DNA of 64,000 nucleotides from Papaver somniferum (GCF_003573695.1 NC_039358.1:194532418-194596417); one strand, 5' to 3'; shown: positions 1-12,588, counted from the stretch's first letter. Program-made: numbers and translations. Notes: generated by a model not told the origin, from the sequence alone.

Positions 1-1170
1 TCCTTGATACTCAAGGTGATCCCATACCGAAAAATTGAAAAACATTTAATTATGATTTTCAAAACATTTGTTCTAATTACCAGCAATTAAAGTGTATCCT
101 CTGGAAAATATTATTAGTTAATGTGATAGACTAATAATAGAAGTTTTCTAAGGGATTTTTCGGAAATATGGTTTGGTAAAATCTATTATGACCGCCCATT
201 TAAATACTTTCGTAGGATAAAGAAGCTTTACGAGCACCGTTGGTGGGAAACTAGATAATTGCATTGTTATTTTAGTTTTCGGTTATTGATTTGATTGACT
301 AACGATTGTTGAAACTTTGATTGACTAGTTTGTTTATTCTTGAGAACCTTCTCTTCTGATATAAATTAGATCAAAGTATTAACGGGATATTTAGAACCAT
401 ATTCGTATCTAAAGACATATTATGATAATCCATTGTTAACAGACTCCGTTCTGTGTGTGATTGATCACAAGAGGATTCAAGTTGTGTTGTGCATGTTGTT
501 ATTGAAGACAAGGGAAAATTTGAAGACGACGAAGTATTTCTTATTGTTTTCGTATCTTTTGAACTGTGTGCACAAACCTTGATCCGCTGGGAACCAACTA
601 TAATCATGTTTATCTTTGATAGACTTGATTGCCTAGTTGTCTAAGATCGGCATCGCTTTATAGTTTCTCGTTGAGATCTATATTGATTGATTGCAAATCT
701 AAATATTGGTTATTTCGATAATCAAAGTTTAGGTTAATCTAACCAGACAAAGGAGTTCATTAGTTTAAACAGAAGAGCCATTGTAAACAACTCAAAAAAT
801 ATCTTTATAGCAAAGATTGATTAGAGTGATTACCAACCAGATTCTTCCTTTGTTGTTTGGAATACGATCCAAAGGACTTGCTATTCACGTGCATGACTCT
901 AGAAATCGAAGTCACAGAGATACTGAGGAAACTAAGTAGCTAGGGGTAGTCTACTTGGTCTCAACTATACGAAGTTGGTATTATATTTTGTATGTCGGCT
1001 TAATATGAGAGTATTCAAAACTAGACTAGGTCCCGGGTTTTTCTGCATTTGTGGTTTCCTCGTTAACAAAATCCTGCAGTGTCATTTACTTTGTCTTTCG
1101 CATTATAATAGTTATTGTAATTCAGTAAATTATACACGTACGTTAGTCCAAATTATTTGACATTGATCCT
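1..1170 (+). mobile_element. Old copia-like LTR (S'), left part
   Basis: This is the left part of an LTR related to, but clearly diverged from, the S family. The best anchor is 1021-1074, which matches a block present in every S LTR that retains that region. The sequence is cut at 1170 by the S solo LTR and resumes at 3653 after a duplicated ATCCT. The resumed part ends at 3859, just before a primer-binding-site-like sequence, so this is read as a plus-strand 5' LTR whose start lies outside the window. No open reading frame here looks like a gene. Family assignment rests on the conserved block and the primer site. Confidence 0.6.
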
Positions 1171-3647
1171 TGAAAAAACGGAGGTACAACAACCACACCC
1201 AATATTTTGCTTAGCAATCTGTATGGAAAAACTCCAATATAATTCCAAGAGAATCAACTAGACAATCAGACTCAATCAATGAAAATATATCCAAGAGTTC
1301 GTATCCCCGTCTCTCAATTCAATCCGCAATCAAACAAATAAGAATTTGCGAGCCTGATTGAATATAAGAAATAACTTGGATGGTATCAAAAACCAATATC
1401 CAAGTGTCAATCAATTTAATCAACAACCAAAGGTTGGATTCCCAGTTGATTGAAAATACACACAACCTGTGATATTTCTATCATATAACAAAATATAATG
1501 CGGAAAAAAATTAACACAGACACCAGAAATTTTGTTAACGAGGAAACCGCAAATGCAGAAAAACCCTGGGACCTAGTCTAGATTTGAACACCACACTGTA
1601 CTAATCCGCTACAGACACTAGCCTACTCTAAGTTAACTTCAGACTGGAATGTAGTTGAGCCTTAACCAATCTCGCACTGATCAAGGTAAAGTTGCGCTCC
1701 TTACTTCTCTGAATCCCAGCAGGACTCTACGCACTTGATTCCCATAGTTGATCTCACCCACAACTAAGAGTTGCTACGACCCAAAGTTGAAGACTTGATA
1801 AACAAATCTGTCTCACATAGAAAAGTCTATTGTATAGATAAATCTGTCTCCCACAGATAAACCTAAGATTTTTGTCCCATTTTTTGATAAATCAAGGTGA
1901 ACAGGAACCAATTGATATACCAGACTTATATTCCCGAAGAACATCCTAGAAATATCAATCACCTCACAATAATCTTAATCGTATGGTAGCGAAACAAGAT
2001 ATTGTGGAATCACAAACGATGAGACGAAGATGTTTGTCATTACTTTTTATCTTGCCTATAAGAGAATAAATCTCGAGCCAATCTTAAAGAAGATAGTACT
2101 AAATACGATAGAAAATGCAAGATCATATCACGCAACTACAAAGCAAATAGTTGGGTCTGGCTTCACAATCCCAATGAAATCTTCAAGTCGTTAACCTACA
2201 GGGTTTCGTTAAAAACCTAAGGTTAACGGAGAATCGACTCTAGTCGCAACTATTATCACACAAGATGTGTGGGGATTAGGTTTCCCAGTTGCTGGAGTTC
2301 TCCTTTATATAGTCTTCAAATCAGGGCTTGCAATCAATGCTACCTTGGTAATAAATCATTCAATATTCACCGTTTGATGAAAACCTGATTAGACTCAAGC
2401 TAATATCTTTCAGCCGTTAGATCGAACTTAGCTTGTTACACACAAATGAAATGTACCTTCATTTAGGTTTGAGTAACCGTACCTGAACGTGTACACCTTG
2501 TTGGCTCAACAATATTTATCCAAAGTTAGCCATATGAACACTTTCATATCAACCTCATTCATCTTAACCATAACTAGTTCAAATGACTCAAATGAAACTA
2601 GTTCTAGAGTTGTTCAATTTTTTTTATTCTCATAGAAGTATACAAGACACAATTGAAGCAAAATCGAATTTGATTCACATGAATCAAGTCATGAACATTA
2701 TAGACACGATTTGCAAAAGATTGCATTCCTTATTATATAAATGTATTAGTTCATGAACAAACCGGTTTTAGAACATCATCTACTTAGGTATGCGTACGGG
2801 TATGCGCATCTAATAGTCGGACCAAGTTTGGGTTTCGCCAGTATGCGAACTGGTACGCACACCTTCCAAACTCAGCAGAAATTCCCGGACCTGAACCTTA
2901 CGCCAATACGCGTACCGGTTTGCATACCAGGTTCCCGGACTTTCTCAAAATCAGGTACGCATACGGGTATGCATACCATGGTTCCCGAACATGGATTACA
3001 TATATGCAAGCACGCATACTATGCTTAAATCCAATTGATCTAAACTCTCATTTTAATTATTGAAACATTCTCGGAAGACGGGAATAGCTGTCTCACACAA
3101 ACTATTAGCTTCAAAGCAATTTTCAAGTGATCGAATGATCAATACGAAATATTCCGAGTCTACATCAAATGACTGTCTCACACAAATCATGTAAGATGTT
3201 ACCAAGCGATTTTCACATGATCATCTTTTGACTTTCGTCAAGAATATAAGATGAACTTGCTTAAAGCGAAAGCTTACCAACACATATTTCGAGAAATATG
3301 TAAGCGAGTTAAACTCAGCTTGGAATGTCAAATGTGTATAAGTGAAGTCTATATAGCTATACGACTTTTGTCCCAAATAGGAGATAGATTAGATAGACTT
3401 TTGAGTGATAGATGAGTTCAAGTCTCCACATACCTTTTGTTGATGAAGTTCTACAAGCTCCCCTAAGTAGTTCTTCGTCTTCAATCGATGAACACCGTGA
3501 AGTCTAATGCTCAACTACACTTTCTATCCTAATCCGAGACTTAGATATAAGTATACTAGAAATCAAGAATTATAGTTTTGGCAAATAAACTTGACAACAA
3601 GCTTGAGATAGAAACGCTTGCGAGTTCGACCGAGCAGTGCTCTAACA
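1171..3647 (-). mobile_element. Solo LTR of the S (Sirevirus-like copia) family
   Basis: A complete 2.48-kb LTR on the minus strand. It starts TGTTAGAGCA (reverse complement at 3638-3647) and ends TTTTTTCA (reverse complement at 1171). ATCCT lies immediately outside both ends (1166-1170 and 3648-3652), a 5-bp target duplication. No primer site, coding region or second LTR accompanies it, so it is a solo LTR, the usual product of LTR-LTR recombination. It landed in the S' LTR in the opposite orientation. Unlike the other S copies, its U3-like stretch (about 2780-2980) carries repeated TATGCGTACGGGTATGCG-type words. Confidence 0.9.
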
Positions 3648-3652
3648 ATCCT

Positions 3653-3859
3653 AATAGTCAATCGGTTATTACTGTAACTATTCTCAAGTAAATATCTTGT
3701 TGTTTTAGTGTTTCGACGTCGTCCATAAACAATCACACAAGGTATATATGACTTAAGTTGTATTGTCTCGACTATGTCCATAGACGATCACTTAAGATAC
3801 CAGACTTATAGGTTGATATTTAAAAGATTGTGGTGTATTTGGGTACCCTTGTCTTTTCA
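3653..3859 (+). mobile_element. S' LTR, right end
   Basis: Continuation of the S' LTR after the S solo LTR insertion. It ends GTACCCTTGTCTTTTCA, similar in form to the S LTR end (GTACCCCGCTTTTTCA), and is followed at once by a degraded initiator-Met primer site. With positions 1-1170 it makes a plus-strand 5' LTR. Confidence 0.6.
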
Positions 3860-3882
3860 ATTGTTATTAGAGCAGGCAAACA
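3860..3882 (+). other. Degenerate primer-binding site (tRNA-Met type)
   Basis: TTGTTATTAGAGCAGGCAAA begins one base after the LTR end. Copia elements usually have TGGTATCAGAGC here, complementary to the 3' end of initiator-Met tRNA. The copy differs at a few bases but keeps the AGAGCAGG-AAAC context seen in the S5 element (57945-57960, minus strand). It fixes the element as plus strand. Confidence 0.6.
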
Positions 3883-4896
3883 TGAAAAGATATAACAATC
3901 TGTGTTTGGTGCGATCTAACCTATAAGATTTGAATCTATGAGAGATTCAGTTAACGTAGAACAAGATGATGATATACTGTATTTACAACATACTCTACAG
4001 AAAGTCAATTTGTTTTCAAATCCCGATAAACAACTCAACACTGTCAGTTCATTTGTTGAACACAACTTAGGGAATATTAACCACAACAAGTTAATAAGAA
4101 AACAAACACCTGTAATGCGCGATTCATGACAGTGATGAGATTAAATTTTTCATAAAGCTTGCTGAAAAATATAATCTAAAAGATAATATTTATTATTCAT
4201 CTTCCAAAAGGATTATCAAAGATACTTTCATAAAATACATGTCTCATGAAAAAATGTGCTTCAAGAAACTCTTGAAATTCATGAACCTCCTGACAGGATT
4301 ACAATCACATCTAGTCAATCTTAAGATGAGTATACAGTTTTGTTTCCTCTTGAACCTGAATCTGAAAATTCTGATAATTTTTTTTAATATCAGAAAAGAT
4401 TCATTGGTTAAGACAGGATATGTGACTCTAGTTTCCAGAATCTCTTAACTAATAAACAACATCTTGATTCAAATAATCTAACCACCTGCAAGAATAATCC
4501 ATTGACTAATATCCAGTCAAGAAAAACTGTTTCTAACAGTGACAAGGATTATTTTTCGGAAAAAGACAAAGATCGGCTTAAATGCACACGAACTAATGAT
4601 TTCAGGCCATTTAGCTTTGTTATTGATCGTTTGTCCAATTCAGGATCAAAGAAAAAATCTCATCAAAAGATGTTATCTTATTCCAAGAAAAAACTGGGCC
4701 AATCTAACAGTACTACTCAACTGGTGACTCAAAGGGTTTCAACTCACCCTTACAACTCTATTCCTATTCGAATAAAACTGTCTGTTAAATCAGATTTATC
4801 AAGTTGTGATCCACATGATTATGAAACCTATTCTTGGAATTGTTCCAGAAAAAGGAATGTCCAAAAACATCAAGCATATCTTGTAAAAGCTACTAG
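3883..4896 (+). pseudogene. S' internal region, decayed gag-like remnant
   Basis: Sequence after the S' primer site holds three short broken reading frames on the plus strand (about 3938-4129, 4239-4448 and 4502-4896). The last is lysine/serine-rich and hydrophilic. No UBN2 gag core, zinc knuckle, protease or reverse transcriptase motif is visible, so the gag assignment is positional only. The region is cut at 4896 by solo LTR E. Confidence 0.4.
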
Positions 4897-7800
4897 TGAT
4901 CGCAGTCGTATGCGTCAAAAATAATTCACTTTCTTACTCAACAAAATATAAATGAGGTACAAGGTAAGGAAGAGTTCGTTTCTACAGAGAGGAAATTGTT
5001 GTTATAAAAATTCTAGTTTCTTAGTAATCAATGGGGGGATTTTTGTTTTATCAAAATAAACAAAGCAGTAAAGTAATGAAAATAGTTGAAAATAATCAAT
5101 AGAGAGAGATATTGGTCAAGGAATTCATCTTCAATCTTAAACATGTGCTTGCATTCATGATTAGAATTACAATTTAATCTCTTTTATTATCAAAATCCTA
5201 GAGTATCAAGAGAGCAAGATAATCTATTAATTTCCTAAGTTCATCAACACGCACATTAGAGCTGCGTATGTGAATTCTACTTAAAGAATAACCTAACGCT
5301 TTGTGCTAATTAAATTCAATTCGTAGGAGCATTAAGTTTTAATAATATGCAATTGTCATACATTGCACATAACAATTCGGACAATGGTCAAACACTACAT
5401 ATGATCACAAGAGTGTATCACTACAAACCGTGATCATATTATGCTACTTGTATTTGGGGTTATCGCTCGATGAAAAACCCTAAATTAGCTATGGACAAGG
5501 ATGCAAGTCTAATTAATTGGCCACTTAACCAAACAAACATCTAATCCTATCACAATACGACAATCATGTGATTATAAAAATAGTAGAAGTTTGAACGATA
5601 ATCAAGAGAGAAAACTAATTCATTAATCAAGCACAAGTTGTAGGTATAAGACTAAATCCTTAACCAATAATATAAGATTTAGTTACTCATAACTATGGAG
5701 TTCATCATAATCAATAATCAAATAAGGAAGATGAAAGCAAAGCAAACCCTAGTAGTAAAAGCGTCTCTCCTCTTTAGCTCCAAGTAGAATACGTGATCTC
5801 CAAGTTGTAAAAGTCTTCTTTTATAATCCTTTGTTTTCCAAAACTAGGTCAAGTCTTCAAAGATCCCAATAGAGAAGTCCATCAAGCTATGTGTGAGAAA
5901 GCCCATGTAAAAATTCTGCCACAAATATATCGCCGGAAAACTGGTACCAGCGCCGGAAGTTGGTCGACAAACTGGTCGGAAAATAGCTTGGGTGACCGGA
6001 AAATTCCACCCGGTCACCGGTCAAACGGGTCAAATCGGTCAGGCCAACCTAGTCAATTTACTAACTCAGTTATATCATGAGTCAGAACCGAGTCAGCTAT
6101 TCAACTGAGCTAACTGGGCTGACTTAGTTGAGTTGCCATGGCATAAGACATTTTGCATAGGCCAAAGCTGTGCTGCGCAATGATTGCGTTCACTGCTCTC
6201 ATCCAGCCACGATGGTTGTGCATCTATGCATTACTCCCATCTCACAACTACAACACACACACAACTCCACCTGCAACTATATTCGTATTCAGCACCATCA
6301 TTGCTTCTCATCAGTACTACCAGAACCCATCTCCAGCTGCACCTGTTGCTAACATCACCAGAGCTTGCATTTGAGTCCCACTCGCCACTGCAACTCAAGG
6401 TCCATTCACAGCTCCATAATCTACTTCAATAACATTCTCTGCAGCTCAGTACCACCACAATCCTGCTTCAGTTCCACTGCATCTTCAACAATAAATTCCT
6501 GAGAATGCAATAATCTGAGCACACAACCATTCAATTCATGCCTGTAATATCAACTACACACGACACCTTATCTGCAATTTCGAATACCATCAGTTCTATC
6601 TCCTCATTCCCCATACACCTGCAACAACATCATCATCTGCAGCAATCATTTCTCTTGCCTGAACCAATTACTCCATCTACAGATTCTCTGACTTGCTCAT
6701 TCACTTGCAATCTCAGCTACAACTGCATTCATTATAACCTGTAATCCCTCACTCTTCTTACAAATCTGCAGCTGCAACTGGTTGAACCCATGACCACCTC
6801 ACTGAACTGCAGCTTCACTGTCGCCAGTACCTGTACTTCATTTCCATTAGCAAGCTCAGTACTTGAGCCATTCTCCACAACCTGGTTCAGCTGCTACAAT
6901 ACTCAGCTTCCATCAACAATGACCAGTTTAGCTCCTCCATTACAACACAACACTACTGTCTTCTCTAGGTCCTCACTGCACCTAGCCATTTCTGCCATGT
7001 CTTTCTTCTCTCAAATCTAACCCATCAATAACAACTCCACAGCAGCAGCCACCACCAACAACAAACAATTCAAAATCATCAGAACCCATTCAATCATCAA
7101 ACCCACCTCCTTATTACTGAGATTGAGCTCAGATTCCATTGAATCTCACAGTTTCATCTAAATCACCATAGGAACCCTAATTTCTCCTCATATCTTCACT
7201 GGAATCGAACCCATCATCTAAAATCTCTTCTCAGTTCATTTACTCTCAATCAGCTCTGTATGTTCTTTAAAATCCTCCATCAGAACACCCAGATCTCCCT
7301 CTTTTCTTCATTACCAATAGTAATAGTAGCAGCAGCATCTTAGCAAACCCCCATCGATCTCTTCCATTTCAAATCACCAGTAAATTGAATTGAACCTAAG
7401 TTAACACAGTTCTTCGATTTCAATTTCAACAACAACCCTAGTTTTTAACGGCAACAACTTCATTAGAGACAGCTTCAGGTCCCCTTTCACAAAATCGATT
7501 GAACCACAACAACATCATCTCCTCCTTCTTAAGACCTGGCATTCGAATCACACAAAGATAAACTCTTTAAATCTTCTCTAACCAGCCACCTTCCTTCTTC
7601 ATCTTTGATTTCTATGAACACTAAATGGAGACGCCATCGGGTATACTTTCATCTGATTTTGAGAAGTAAAGTAAATGATTGAGAAATATCTCAATTTTAG
7701 GGTCATGTAGGAAACAGCACTGCTAGCGACACCCAGAAATAGGATAAGGGATGCCCAGTTAGTTTGTGGCTTGTCGGTTTCAGAGAACCGACTGCTTAAC

Positions 7801-8015
7801 CTCCTTCTTGCTCATCCTAGCCTGCTCCAAATATCGTCGGTGAACTCCCTTTTGTCTTTTCCGCTCCAAATGAATGGTTTCATCTTCTTTTGCTCCAAGT
7901 GACTCCAAAGTACCTGATTAGCTCAAAAGTAATCATAAGATACATAATTTACAAGAAAACTCGTAAATAAAGCATAAACAATAGATAAATATCACGGTGT
8001 TTAAAACACCTATCA
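4897..8015 (-). mobile_element. Solo LTR E (Athila/Tat-like)
   Basis: On the minus strand the sequence begins TGATAGGTGTTTTAAACACC (reverse complement ending at 8015), an LTR start like those of the C elements. It ends near 4897 in a ...GCGATCA form. ACTAG lies next to both proposed ends (4892-4896 and 8016-8020), consistent with a target duplication. No coding region: the short frames at 6150-7020 are low-complexity CT/CA-rich sequence. A GC-rich stretch at 5930-6070 repeats CCGGTCACCGGTCAAACGGG-like words. The left boundary is less certain because the two flanks belong to different elements. Confidence 0.6.
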
Positions 8016-8700
8016 ACTAGCCGGCCGGTCGTGCCCTAGTTGTGGCCGGTCCCACAGCTTGCATTTCTTATTATTTTATTATTATTTCCTTGATCCCATG
8101 AAGTTCCTTGATTTCATGATATTTCCTTCACATTAAGGAAAAAGGATAAAATTAGGGAAACTCGTGGGATCGGGCCCTAACCGACCGACCATGCCCAAGC
8201 CGGTCCCACACGCCCTTATTTTATTATTATTAATATTATTTGTTTCCTCCATCTCATGGAAACTCCTTCACTTCAAGGAAACTCCTTGATTTCAACAAAA
8301 CTCCTTGGTTTCAACAAACTCCTTGATTTCATAATATTTCCCTAAAATCATGAAAATAATATAAAATTAGGAAAAGTGCCATGGGACTGGGCTCTTTGGC
8401 CAGCCGACCATGTCTTGGCCATAGCCGGTCCTACACTTCATGATTCTTTCATTTTATTATTATTATTTCCTTCATCTTATGAAGTTTCCTCAGTTTCAGC
8501 AAAATCTTTGATTTCTTCATATTTTCTCAAAATGTTGCTCAAACGCACATCAGAAAATATTAAAATTCTCAGGACTGAGACACGGACACTCTGGCGACGT
8601 GAGCATGTTACCTTGACCGACCAAGGTTGGCTCTTTGGTTTGCAAGGAGCCGGTCCCACGTATTTTCACAATTTGACCTAATTTGCACAATCGCACGTAT
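8016..8700 (+). repeat. Degenerate tandem array of CCGGTCCCAC modules inside D2
   Basis: GC-rich modules built on CCGGCCGGTCGTGCCC...GCCGGTCCCACA recur near 8016, 8165, 8380 and 8600. They are separated by AT-rich spacers with repeated CTCCTTGATTTCATG words. D1 carries the same array in reverse (about 51340-52135). Confidence 0.7.
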
Positions 8701-9182
8701 TAGGTCCAGAATCCTTCCAAATAACTTGGAATTTCATGGAATGATCGTCAGTCCGTCCCGTGACCAACCAGGTCCGGTTTCATGACCTCTTGGTCGGTCC
8801 CTCATCTCTTCATAATTAATTAGGTTTTATCACCTAAGGCTCAGACGAGCATTATTTTAATAAATGATTAGACCAGCATTTAATCATCCTTTCACCAACT
8901 GGTCTTCAAGAGACTTTGGTATTTTCTCACTCGAGCATTTGGGCACTACATGGTCGACCCATCATACCATGTAGCCGGTCCCTCCTTCTCCGTGGTTAAT
9001 TTTCATTAAACCATCAATTGATCGAATTAAGGTTTCGAGTCCAAGGTTCATAATTCCAAATTCGAACGTTAATAATTTTACGACGATCCCATGATCAACA
9101 TTTTTATTAATTATTCTCGGTTCAGTGTATTTTAAAATAAAATAACATTTCATTTGGTAATGCTACCAATAATTCATCAAAC

Positions 9183-9280
9183 GAGCAACATTTGCTCAAA
9201 TGAGCAATATTTGCTCAGACTAAGGAATATTGGTTCAATTATCAATATTCAACAATCCATCGAATGAGCAATATTTGCTC
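9183..9280. repeat. Cluster of near-palindromic TGAGCAATATTTGCTCA words
   Basis: GAGCAACATTTGCTCA, TGAGCAATATTTGCTCA and a third copy of the latter lie at about 9183, 9200 and 9264. Each is an imperfect 16-17 bp palindrome. D1 has related words near 50668-50815. Confidence 0.7.
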
Positions 9281-9712
9281 ACCTTAGCTATCAACATTTA
9301 CTTGAGAATCATACCTCCATCTCAACAGATTCAATTCATGAGTCTCAGAACATTTGCAAATCACGTTCGACTCAGCAATACAAGGACTCATCGTCCCATG
9401 AAGTAAGCAACTGACTAACTAAATACACGTCTACCTTGCAGACTCCACAATCACGAGACATCAATCGTGTTACATGGGGGGATATAACTAGGGTTTTGGT
9501 CTGGCGGTCTATGGCACGTGTGTTCATACACACGATGAGAATGTGAGCAAGTCGTGCAATCAGTTGAAGGAGTTAGCAAAGCAGTGGGTAGAAAATCAAC
9601 CAAGTCTCCGCACAATGAGCAAATGGTTTTAACACGATTTCCACTTCCTCACTCTTTGACTGTAGCAACTGTCACACATCATGGGATCAAGGTGTTTTAC
9701 AATTCTAGCAAT

Positions 9713-9720
9713 ATAAATAA
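9713..9720 (+). promoter_or_regulatory. TATA-like box of LTR D
   Basis: GCAATATAAATAAG context, conserved in D1 on the minus strand (about 50260-50272). It lies about 420 bp before the LTR end, a sensible U3/R position, and gives the likely transcription direction of D. Confidence 0.4.
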
Positions 9721-10137
9721 GTCTCTGAATTATGATTGAAGAAAGGACAATCTTTCGTCAAACATACAACAAGAGATTAACATCTCAACGTCTGAGCAAT
9801 TACTCTCAATTAAGAAAATTCAATCAATCAGAACTTATCTTATTTCTTCACGCAGAATACACAACACACCAACAATTTCGATCACCATTGATCGCACATA
9901 TTTCTCAGCTTCCCTCCTACATATCGACCCATCCTCTCTTGTGACTGATTGACTCTGGAACGACCATTGTCTTGATTTAGGCCGGAGTCCTACAGATTGA
10001 TCTCTCGAACTTAAAGCACTTCCTTCTTGCAGTGCATCTGTGTGAGGTTAAACATTTTGCTCGGTTCAAGAAGTCTCATCCGCACGGTCGTCTCCTCAAT
10101 TCCGTAAAAACCAACAGATCGTTTTTCCCCATCTACA

Positions 10138-10929
10138 CTAGTAAATCTTCTATTTTTTTGTTTTGTTTAAGAAGAATGAATAGAGTTTGGAATAGCCATT
10201 ATTGTGATTACACATAGATATGTCCAACGTTTTCATCTTCATGTTTTAGATTTGTTGGTTCAAATTCTAAAATTGGTTGGAAGATGATTTTTGCAGTATT
10301 AATCTTTATGGGTTTATATATTGCAATTTGTTATGGGATATGTGTGTTTGCGTCCGTGAACTGTGATTGTCCCATACCTTGTTGAAAGTTAAGTCCTTTA
10401 TACGTCGATATGCATGTGTTGATAAAAGAAGGAATGAACCTTTGAAAAATACAAAAGTTAAGTCTATTATGTCAATTATTGATGGAAGATAGGTTAAAAT
10501 CTTTTGTTTACAAGGATTATGTCTATTGTATGTCATTGTGCAAATGGTGATGGAAAATAGAATGAATCCTTGCTTATTCCACGGTATAAGGTCGACCTCC
10601 GATCCACAATTTTTATGTACATACTGTGTTGTTCCATAAGGTGTCTTATGTTGAGCACAATCTACTGAGTTATTCTAAGCTTAGTTGTTGCTCCGTGAGG
10701 TACTTTATGTCGAGCATGTTCAACTAAATTAATCATCTTCGTCTGGTTATTAGTTGTTGATCCGTAAGTTCTCTTATGTCGAGCATGACCAATTAAATTG
10801 ATTACTATTGTGATTAATCTAATTGTGTATTTTTGAGTCTCCATAAGTTCACTTATGTTGAGCATTTTCGATTAGATTAATCATGGTTTCTCTTGTGGTT
10901 AATTTAATTGGGTATTTTGGATTCAAATT
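10138..10929 (+). mobile_element. S2 element, internal non-coding region (left part)
   Basis: Collinear with the minus-strand S5 internal region from about 55686 down to 54900. It begins in the segment that follows the 127-residue S5 reading frame. There is no gag here: the 5' half of S2 is gone and D2 abuts it. It is interrupted at 10929 by C1, with AAATT duplicated, and continues at 17431. Confidence 0.75.
10635..10870 (+). repeat. Tandem repeats in S internal region (about 60-80 bp unit)
   Basis: Four units each contain TTATGTCGAGCA or TTATGTTGAGCA (about 10647, 10707, 10772 and 10853), preceded by GT(T/A)GTTGCTCCGTGAGGT-like sequence and followed by TTAAATTGATTA-like sequence. The S5 copy at 54950-55190 has the matching array. 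Confidence 0.75.
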
Positions 10930-12586
10930 TGATAGACAATTTTTGTGTCTAAGTTGTCCTCAATCTGCTGTATTGTTGGTACTCGATTTCATACTTATTA
11001 TGGTGTTTTATGTGTTTGTAGGTAATTTGGGGAAATAAACATTTTTGAAAAATTCGGCTCGAAAAGTTGCTTGGGGCACCCCGGAGGACATTTGCTAAAC
11101 GGACCCCAGATTTTGCTAAGGAGCACCCACGGCTATGTGTACCCCAAATTTGTCCTCAGCACCCACAGCTATGCGCACCCCAGACTCTGCTAAGGGGCAC
11201 ACCTTTTCTTCACGGTTTAAAGTTGAATTTTGGCGGGGAACAAGAGCAGTCTTCTGTGAAATTTCTGATTTGGTTTTGGCCGAGTTTCTAGGGATTTCGT
11301 ACGTGGAGATGGATTGATATAATCCTGTTAGTCCAAAATATAGATGGTAGCTCCTTCAGTTTCGTGAAAAAAGGAAAGGCTGGGTGTTACGTGGACTGGA
11401 GACAAAAACAGGGGCAAGTTAAACTCTGTGAGAAATACTCAGACTTTCTGTGTTGTATTTGAGGATGGCGTGAGTTAGACTCATTCTAAGTTGCGTGGTT
11501 CACATATGTGGAGAGTTTCAGTCGAAGAATAACACATAAAAAGGAATGATTTCACGTAAGACGGGGAATGGAATAATACAGGATATTCTGTTTTAATGAA
11601 GGATGTATTTTTGGAATATTTGTTCGTGGCTGCTGCTTGTTTAACGACATCATGACTGAAGAATGAATGTGTTTAACGGTGTCGACATCCACAGAGGCGT
11701 GAAAGAGAATCAAATCCTGTAACATGGTAAGAATAAAAGGAGAAAATATTCCCGAGAATAATCCCTTGATGGCGAAGATTTCAAGCATTGATTACGAGTT
11801 ATTACGGTTATGTAGGGTATAAAAGAGTGTATTGGGTATAAGTGAGAGAGGGGAGAGTTTGGGTACGAGACAGAACTAAGAACAAAGCTGCAGAGTGAGT
11901 TTCAGCAGCAATAGGAGAAGGAGAAGAATGAGAAGAACAGTGACAGTCAACGACAGTCGTTGATTGACTGTCACCTTTTCTTCCCTTTGCAACAGTTGTT
12001 CTGCGACAGTGCTGGAGAATAGTTTCTTTGTGACGCCTTTTTGGTGTTGCAAATGTTTGTTTTTATTAATATTCATCTTTGTAAGCACTTTTGAGCAATG
12101 AAATTAATTTTTGAGCGTGTTCCCAACATGATGAACTAAACCCATCACGGGACAACGGAGGAAGCCAAATTTCACGAATACGGTAATTATATTAATTCTT
12201 TTTATGACTAATTCACAGTTATTTAATTGAATTATGATTATCATTGAATAGTTGTCATTTCAATTGATGGGTTATGCTTGCTTAAATGTTTTGATATCCC
12301 ATACTTTAGATTTACAACCATTATTTTCGAAATCTACTCTAGGCAATGAAATTAGAGTCAATGAAACTTTATATTATGAGCTATTATTGTTTAGAATTGG
12401 TATTTGAACTGCATGAAATTGAAGTTTGGTGGAATCCCGAGTCCCGGTCATCTCTTCATCCTGTGACAATACTTGTATATATATTTTCTTATTTTCTTTA
12501 GTACATTTTATATTTAAGCCTAAAATCAATTCCAACAAAGTCCGAGTGAACGACAACCTTTCTTACCACTATCTAAAATCTCATCA
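10930..12586 (+). repeat. C1 5' LTR
   Basis: Starts TGATAGACA and ends TCTCATCA; 1657 bp. It contains a run of GCTAAGGGGCACACC-like words (about 11080-11205) and an AG-rich stretch near 11900. It matches 15807-17430 in order throughout. Confidence 0.9.
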
Positions 12587-12588
12587 AT

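Larger units (their letters stand above)
8016..10137 (+). mobile_element. Solo LTR D fragment (D2), 5' truncated
   Basis: Homologous over its whole length to the reverse complement of about 49839-51760, the right-hand part of the complete D1 element. The right end is intact: ...TTTTTCCCCATCTACA at 10137. The left (5') part, about 1.4 kb by comparison with D1, is missing at 8016, where E begins. In this orientation there is a TATA-like box (9713-9720) followed by a U5-like tail, so D is probably transcribed on plus here. No protein gene is credible. CTAGT follows the right end, but its left counterpart cannot be placed beyond doubt. Confidence 0.7.

Noticed and set aside
2753..3028. 91-residue histidine-rich frame
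   Set aside because: Translation of the GC-rich repeated words in the S1 LTR.
9183..9280. CRISPR-like spaced palindromes
   Set aside because: Only three degenerate copies with unequal spacing in plant retroelement DNA; no array structure.
11067..11317. Cysteine/proline-containing frames in the C LTRs, also at 15796-16195
   Set aside because: Duplicated only because the LTR is duplicated; different frames open in the two copies; no domain.
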